Below, in pieces: positions 21,801-30,800 of a stretch of 64,000 nt of DNA. Both the position numbers and the translations under genes were made by a program. The notes below the pieces were generated by a model. The model did not search any database, was not told where the DNA came from, and was given only the letters and a program-made list of their open reading frames with translations. This DNA comes from Oegoconia quadripuncta. Taxonomy: Eukaryota; Arthropoda; Insecta; Lepidoptera; Autostichidae. The stretch lies in the NCBI GenBank assembly GCA_949316235.1, contig OX438749.1:20166414-20230413 (forward strand). Direction: 5' to 3'. Position 1 is the stretch's first letter. Each line of letters starts with the position of its first letter.

Positions 21801-24800
21801 CTTGCATTAATCTCTATTTTAGGTACACACACCTACAGAATTAATACAGGTAATGATTTGATAATGATGTCAATCCGTGAAATTAAGTCAAAGTTGCAGG
21901 TCATATAAGTCGCCTCCGCAAAGTCAGTAATTCATTCAAAGGGTATAACGCTTTTTCAATAAGGATCCCATTGATATACAAAATCTTCCTTTTGATAAAT
22001 TTAAAGATACTATAAAACAGAAACTTATTTAGAAAGCATATAAAAAATATTAGACTATTTAGATGATAATCATCCCTGGACATTGCCAGCTCGTTTCGCT
22101 TCTCGCGCGCTTCGCGCTTCGTTCACAATGAATAATAATGTAATATTACTGTGCCTTTTTTGTAATATAAAAACCTATATTTATAAGAGCAACCTTTCGA
22201 GTTTCTTGCTTGTCTATGTTAAGGGAAAATTGCCTTTTGAACAAGCCGTAGCTTAAAAAACTGATAAAATATACTAATAACTATTTTAAGTGTTACTCTG
22301 TGTACTGAGAAAATCAAGAACTTTTCTCTTGGCCTGATTTATAACAGCAGAAAATTCTATATGATGCCCAACAGGTGCAGTGAGCGGTTTCGACGCAATT
22401 ATTGTATCAGATGTTCCCATGGGATCGGGTCTGTCCAGCAGTGCTTCGGTGGAGGTGGCCGTGTTCACCTTCCTCGAAGCGCTCACAGGCCACGAGGTTG
22501 AGTGAGTTTTTTTTTTTTATTAAAAAGACTACAATCTCACCTGACGGAAAGTGACGACGTAGCCGAAGATGTATCACGCGCATCCAGTAAATGCCTATTC
22601 ACTCTAGACTTGAAGATCCCAAGGTTGTAAGTGTCGGGAAAAACCGAGTACCCTTCAGGCTGGCAATGTTTGGCCACGGCTCAGTTTAGCCATGGACCGT
22701 TTCGTCTAGTTTTTTTAAAAATTTTATTAAGGATAAGATTCTACAAGAATATTTCAAAATTGGCACGATTAATCTGTAGTCATGATAATTGCACCTAATT
22801 TTTAATTATTCTTACTAATTAACTATTTGCGACCGTCGCATTATTGTGCTGTTGCACACAGACTTCGCTTCGCGCACACTGTCTCGCCCACTCGCCCGAT
22901 GAAGCTGAGAAAGTCCCGCGACTATCAGCAAACGATCCTGATCAAAAAAAAGTCGCAATATCTTTAGAACCCCACGTTTAAGATGTACTGTAATTGACGA
23001 ACATTTACTACGAGTGACAACAATCATCAGATATTAATGAGTACTACAGTTTCATGGCTCCTAATTTTTAATTTTCAAAAGGTTATTTCATTAACGATGA
23101 AGATTTTATCTCTGCAATGATAGGATTTATGACGTAATAGCCTTAAGGTAGGGATAGACATACTCTCTACAAATCATGCTTATGAGTATGCTTAAAATGA
23201 GCATGCACCTGAATGAGCATGCTTTTATTAAGCAAACAATCCGTACATTTGCTATTTCGTAGTACTGGGGATACTAGCATTCCAGCGAGGTTGGTCTATT
23301 TCAGTTATTTCCATAGTATACTGACCTACGGTATTCTGTTGTGGGGAAATGACATTCAAAATTTACCTTTAAATAAATTCAAAACCATCATAAAACAGAC
23401 ATTATTTACCAAAGGCTATTATAAAATTTCTGACTATCTGGATGATAAGCATGGAAATAGACCGCTCGGCGATATTCAGCCTAATTATACAATATAATAT
23501 AATTGTAACCCAAACTTATTTAACAGAGCAACCCTTGAGTTTCTTGCTCGTTCTTCTCTGGGGTATCTGCTTTGCGAATGAGCTATAATGTCAATAATTT
23601 TAATATTAAGATAAAAAATGTGACGTTTTCAAGTGATAATCTTTATCCTACGAAATAAATATTTTTTGACTTTGACTTTGACATAATAGACAGGTTGCAC
23701 GTCCAAAAATAGACGTCGATCGATTTTTAAGCATACTTTACATAAGTGTTACACAATAAGTTGGCACTTTAACTTTTTAAAAAGATTATGTATTTATTTA
23801 ACATAAAATTATGACTAGGGTACAGAATGTCGTCTAATAATCATATTAAGAGTTAGGAAATAGAATGAATCGGGAGCTGTAGAGTACGAGTATACAGGGC
23901 GTCCCAAAGTTATGGGACATGAAGGGGAAGTACCTTAAATATCGTAGATAGTGAATTTTGCTCAAAGAAGACTTTATGTTATTTTTAAAAGTTAGTAATT
24001 CTGCATTCATAGATTTTCTAAAAATTATTTGCTTCGGCTGGGAATCGAACCGACTCAAATGTGAAAAAAAAAACACCCTACTTTTATGATGCCAATCGAA
24101 AGAATAGCTAAAAAATAATAACTCTGCCTAAGTAACATAGTATTTTAAAAGAAAGGAACAACATAAAATGATTAGATTTCTTCTTTTGGGGATACGTGAA
24201 AGATATGCTATACAAAAAGCGATACGAGAACGTAGGCGAGTTGCAAACAGAATTGTGCCATATCACATCGAGTGTTCACCATAAAATGATTAGAAAATCA
24301 ACAGGCAGCGGGCTCATTAAAAGATTGGCGATTTGCGTAAGACAAGAGGGATCACATTTTGAGCATTTAATTAATTAATTTACAAAAAAATACCTACTTA
24401 ATTGACTACGGCAGTTTCATGTATGTTTTTTATTTGATTAAAATGATTAATTTCACGTTGTTCCTTTCTTTTAAAATACTATGTTACTTAGGCAGAGTTA
24501 TTATTTTTTAGCTATTCTTTCGATTGGCATCATAAAAGTAGGGTGTTTTTTTTTTCACATTTGAGTCGGTTCGATTCCCAGCCGAAGCAAATAATTTTTA
24601 GAAAATCTATGAATGCAGAATTACTAACTTTTAAAAATAACATAAAGTCTTCTTTGAGCAAAATTCACTATCTACGATATTTAAGGTACTTCCCCTTCAT
24701 GTCCCATAACTTTGGGACGCCCTGTATAGTGCTTGTTTACATAACTAATGTTGAGAAAAGTAAATTACAGTGTCTAAATGCTATGAGAGAGTCAAATACA

Positions 24801-27800
24801 TTATCTAGATTATTTAATGAGGTTCGGAGTTCAGTTCACTTAATCACTTATAACTTAGGGTTCAGTATGTGGTGCGGGTTTCGATGTTGAGGATTCCGTA
24901 CATTGGTTGTGAGGCCGGTCATGTAACATAAGCATGCTCGATTCTACCAATGGGTTCGACACACATGCCACTAGTTAGCACTTGCTCATTAATAGCAAGC
25001 TTTTGTGCTATTTACTAGGATGTCTATCTGTACTTTAACGGTGATCCGACACAGATATAATTCAAATTAATGTCAATGGGCTGTTTTCGAATTTTTTGAA
25101 CAAAACTTTGTAACGAGAAGTCTTTATTAAATGTAATGAATAGTCCTATTTATAGCCCTAACATTCAATATCTTAAAAACATTTAAGAAAGATTTTAGGG
25201 AAAAGTTATTCTATATCGTTTTGGGCCTGATACTTGTGCTTGATAATTATTCCTGTATATTTTCCCTTTGAAGTTGGAAGTTATTGTATATAACTACTTT
25301 ATTTTCTTTCTTAGCTGACAGCAATACGAAATATCACATGTATATTTAATTACAATTAGTACGAGTATATCTGTAGATGTGTAATATCTTTACCGAATTG
25401 CATAATAACATGCCATGATTGAATAGCCCCAAATTTGGCAATTGACTTCTAATGTTCCATTTCCATCCCGGCATGATCTTCACCAAAGTTATACGGAATC
25501 ATCGGAAATAAGTATACACTTTGAATAAAAGAAATAATCATCAAATTCGTTAACAAATGACGAGGATATAGCATAATAAACATACTATAACAACACAATC
25601 GAATTGAGAACCACCTTTTTGAAATCGATTAAAATAACCAAAAAAACCCGACTGCATACTGTATTTTGCGTGCGCCATGTTGATTTTTTACCATAAAAGA
25701 GGAACCTATCGATAACTTGCCCTTCAAAATCAAGCTGTTTAGGTTACAGGAGGAAATATATCTTCATACATGCACACACCCGAGAAACATAACCCTCCTT
25801 CCTGGGTCGCAGTCGGGTAAAAAATGACAAAGGTAATTTGATACTTCAGGAAAGAAAGACATAGGGTTTGTGACGTCATTATTTTCCGCTGATGATATAA
25901 CAGCCAAAAAATATAATAGACATATTTTTTCCTCATAATAGGTTATTTATTCAATACAATACTCAACAAAGGGAAGAGATAGGGACACAGCCAAGATGTT
26001 ACTTTAATCTTCAAGCAGTGTACATAGTTGATATCATTTTGATTGTATATATATACCTGGTACTTTTATTATAGATTATAATGCTTCACAAGGATTTAGG
26101 TTTCCTTTTGTTTTTATATTTAAAGTAAAAAAGTAAAAAGTAAAATCATTTTTATTGTGTCAAAAACAGTGTTACAATATAAGCAATGAGGTAGCCCTGG
26201 TCCCCACACTAGGATTCCCTGTGTTGTGGGTAACCAGTCTCTTCCCCATCCAATTAACAAAGTATCACAAGTGTTGTACCATATGTCTTTGTATATTACA
26301 TTTTTTGAGATCTTAATTTCTAGAGATGCTTAAAAGGAGTAATTTATAATTTGCTTTATCTATAAAAAAGCAACAAAATACAAACGTAAACGTATAGGTG
26401 TACTAAATAAATATTTATTGATATATAAAATAATAATTATAAGCGACAACAGGATTGTGCTAAGGTATAGAGAGAAGTATATCTATGTATGTGTGTGTGT
26501 ATAGATATGTATGTCTGTATTATGGACAGGAAGCGCATTATTAACTGTGAAATATTACTATAGAATTATTGTTTAGTGACCCTGTCAGCGAAACCAACGG
26601 TTCGAATCCCGCGAGGGGTAAATGTTTGTGTGATGAATACGAACATTTTATTCCCGAGTCTTGGATGTTTATATAAATATGTATCCGTTGTTTATCCGTT
26701 ATCTAGTATCCATAGCACAAGCTTTGCTTAGTTTGGGACTAGATGATTGGTGTAAGTGTCCCATATATTTATTTATTATTTTTTAAAATCTTTATTTAAT
26801 TTAGGGACTTGAGTCCTTCTAGACATGACAGTCTCATCGTACCCTGACCAAGATTCACTGATGAGAAGATACAAACATATCATATAATAATCTGGCCGCT
26901 AGTGATCCAGGTTTACCCAAAATTGATTGAGCCAAACGTACAGCGTATTGACTCAGCTTTAATTGTCTCATCAGTGTTTATTTATTATTATTGTTTACAA
27001 TTTTCAGTCAAGTGAACAAAGCTAAGCTGTGTCAGAAGGCTGAGCACGAGTTCCCCGGCATGCCGTGCGGTATTATGGACCAGTACATCGTCACTATGGG
27101 GAAGGAGAACCACGCTTTGCTCATCGACTGCAGGTAGCGAGACCATACAGAAATTTGGTGCTGACCTATGAAATTACTGTTTTTACAAACTGGCCATTTT
27201 GATTGGATCTAACTTTCGTTTGTTTGTTTTTAAATGTTACATCGTATAGGCACATTATAACCATATTGGTTATCATTATATATCAAATGTATTCAACCAT
27301 TATAATTATACTTATACCATTATAACCATTTGTTGGAGATTTGTTTTTATAGGAATTCCAAATTCAAATAATTTTAGCTTTAAAGCCTTGTTATTCTTTT
27401 TTTCTAGAACTGCCATTTAACATGAGGTGTGATTGGAGATTTCTTTTTATAGAAATTCCAAATTCAAATAGCTTTAAAGCCTTGTTATTCTTTTTTTCTA
27501 GAACTGCCATTTAACATCAGGTGTTATTGGAAATTTGTTTTTAAAGGAATTCCAAATTCAAATAGCTTTAAAGCCTTGTTATTCTTTTTTTCTAGAACTG
27601 CCATTTAATATCGGGTGTGATTGGAGATTTGCTTTTATAGGAATTCCAAATTCAAATAGCTTTAAAGCCTTGTTATTCTTTTTTTCTAGAACTGCCATTT
27701 AACATCAGGTGTGATTGGAAATTTGTTTTTATAGGAATTCCAAATTCAAATAGATCTAAAGCCTTGTTATTCTTTTTTTCTAGAACTGCCATTTAACATC

Positions 27801-30800
27801 ACGTGTGATTGTAACAAAGTGCAAAATTTATTGTGTTGTGCATAAATCTAATTTCAATCCCCATAGCTTTTGTGATGATTTTTGTGTGTGGGCGACTCTA
27901 ACTATTGCGTAGTAGCACAGAATCTTTACTGGCCTATCCAATATTAATTACATAGTCGACAATAAGGCTGCGTTTCCACCAGAGATGTGCGAGGTAGCTG
28001 AGCGGTGCGAGAATGCTTAGCGGGCTCTTTTCAGATTTCTCGTTCGGGTCCATCCCTAGCACACATCCCTCGGTCAAACCCCTCAGACTCATTCCTCGGA
28101 CATATTCCTCGCCGCTTTTTTTTACGTACAAAATCTTTGCTCCGCGAAGCCGATTCCACAGGAGCTGCACTGAGCGAGTTTAGGTAAACGAAGCGATTCT
28201 ATTATAATAAATATAAAAATAAATAAACACACAGCGCCATCTAGTTACACAATAAGCAACTATACGCTTGTGTTGTGGATACCAGATGGTTGATATACTA
28301 CACAAATATATATTTTTTGTAAATAAATACTTATTATAAATGAAAACATCCATAACTCGGGTACACATGTCCGTATTCATCATACAAACATATGTCCGTA
28401 GCGGGATTCGAACCCGCAACCTTTTGGTATAGTGGTCAGAGTTACTAACCACTACACCAAACAGGTATTTTTATTGGTTATCTATTGGTTCTTAACAAAC
28501 ACATCGATCGCTACTCATCCTCGCACGTCTCTGATGGAAACGCAGCCTAATACCCCACACCGCCCATCTATTATGTGTATATGTATAGCTGTATATAGCC
28601 ATACAGTTAAGGGAATAACTTGGACAATTAACCTAAATTACATTCCTCAATAACATCGCCTCTTCACTTCTAATGAGCAAAAGTTTTACTGACACAGAAA
28701 TTATTTGTAAGGTTTATGCAATTAGCATAAACTTCCGAGATTTATTCCGTTACCCATATTTTCAACTACAAAGTTTACGCAAAGTTAGTGTTATAACTTG
28801 TTTATATAATTTCCTTAAAAACCCTTATCTCACTAGGTCTTTAGGGTCCACTCAGATACCAGTAGAGTTGGATGACGCAGTGATTCTGGTCACCAACTCG
28901 AACGTGAAGCACCAGCTGACTGGTAGCGAGTATCCCCAGCGACGGGCGCAGTGTCAAGAAGCTGCTGATCAGCTCGGCTTGCCATCCCTGAGGGGAGCCA
29001 AATTAGGCGATTTGAAAGGTAGGAAATAAAAAAAAATATGTAGTGTTTCAAATCCATAACAATAATAATAATATCCTTAGACATACACACAGCGCCATCT
29101 AGTTCCACAGTAAGCAACTATAGGCTTGTGTTGTGGATAACAGATGGTTGATATAATACATAAATACATGTTTTTTTTGTAAATAAATACTTATTATAAA
29201 TGAAACATCCATAACTCGGGTACACATGTCCGTATTCATCACACAAACATATGCCCCTAGCGGGATTCGAACCCGCAACCTTTTGGTATAGTGGTCAGAG
29301 GTACACCAAACAGGTCGTCAAAATACAATATACACTATACAAGCCTAGTTGCGTATGTTTAACAATATTTGTTATTAATTCGGTATAGCATTCTATATCT
29401 CTAACAAGGATGTTCGCCCAGGAAAGTTTGTTTTTACTAAAATTTTTGATTCTGAACAAACTCCGCAAACTCAGCGAACCATATTTCGGAGAAATGAAAT
29501 TCGATATACCATTCTATATCCCCAGGATAATACCTGGTTCGTTATGTTAGTTTCCAATTTTGTGAGCCTTGCTTTTATTGCTCTCCAATTAATTGGTATA
29601 TATTTCCATGAAAGGATTTGCTGTAATCACTATGCGTAATGGTTGACACTCACTGGTTTCAGGCAGTGGGTGGAATCATTCGTGTAACTTTTTTATTAAG
29701 GCCTAGACAGGCGTACTAAAATATCACCTGATGAAATGTGACGACGACGAGAAGCACGCAATTTTTTTTTAATGCACGACGGGTTCATACTTGAGTTCAA
29801 TCACACCTGATGTTCAGTGAAGATGAGGTCGAAGGTGGAAGCGTACTGACCCGAAAGCCCCAACACATTTGGGGGACTGGATATCTTATCTCCGACAACC
29901 GGAACACAACAGTGCTAATAACATTGCTGCTTGGCGGCAGATTTAGATAAGATGGTGGTAGCTAGCCAGGCGGACATTTTAAAATGCCCTACCGCGACGG
30001 GATCGATCCGAATCGTAAACCCAATGTTGATTACATTGAGCCACGGAGGCGGTTAATCCCAGCGCGCCTTGTCGTCGTCTCTCTACAAGATGAAAATAAC
30101 ACGTACAAAATTGCTACTTAATGTGGGTCGCATATTACACCGTCTGACAACGCAGAAAGTACCTATAACTTCGCAGGTAGATTCCTGCGTAGATACAAGT
30201 ATTTCGCCTTACAGATCTATAGGCTTATCATGTAAAATTTGCAGATTTTTACAGTCAGCTGCAGTTGCTAATGTCGGGTACCCACTGATCACTGATTGCA
30301 AATTGTTAAAACCTTCATGTTAACTTGCTCTGCAAGACAGATAAGAATCTGTCAAATGCAATTTGCTGTACAGAAAGGGTTATAAGCACACTTTAATTTC
30401 TTAATAGCACGGCAGAGGCGGGATTGTCGATTATTGCAAAACTCTCGGCTGTCACATTGCTGTTACTAATACATAAAACGAAATTAAATGTTTAACTGCA
30501 ATTACTGTGCAATTTACTGCTGTCAAATCTTCTGCTAGTTAATAGGCCTGCGGAGTGGGATGCATTGTGAGTTCCACCTATAAGTTGTAACAGTAAGTGT
30601 AATAATGATCCTCCTTCCACAGAGCTGGAACGACGAAACTGTGATGAGCTGGTGCTGATGCGGGCGCAGCATGTAATCGAAGAGATCAGTCGTACGGAGG
30701 AGGTCGCGAAGATGTTACCTAGAAAAGATTTGAAACGGGTAAACTTTTTTAACCACCGCTTCTTAGTAAGAGACTTACGAAAGAGATATACAAAGCGAAT

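Noticed and set aside
23846..24076. Identical ~62-residue frames on opposite strands (also 24543-24890) as genes
   Set aside because: They are translations of the two inverted arms of one transposon.
27332..27812. CRISPR-like array from regularly spaced repeats
   Set aside because: The entire 94-bp unit is repeated with no unique spacers, in an insect intron.
28844..29018. Second AG as the Galk exon 5 start
   Set aside because: It shifts the reading frame and gives a stop after about 11 codons, whereas the upstream AG keeps conserved residues [12 protein letters not shown].
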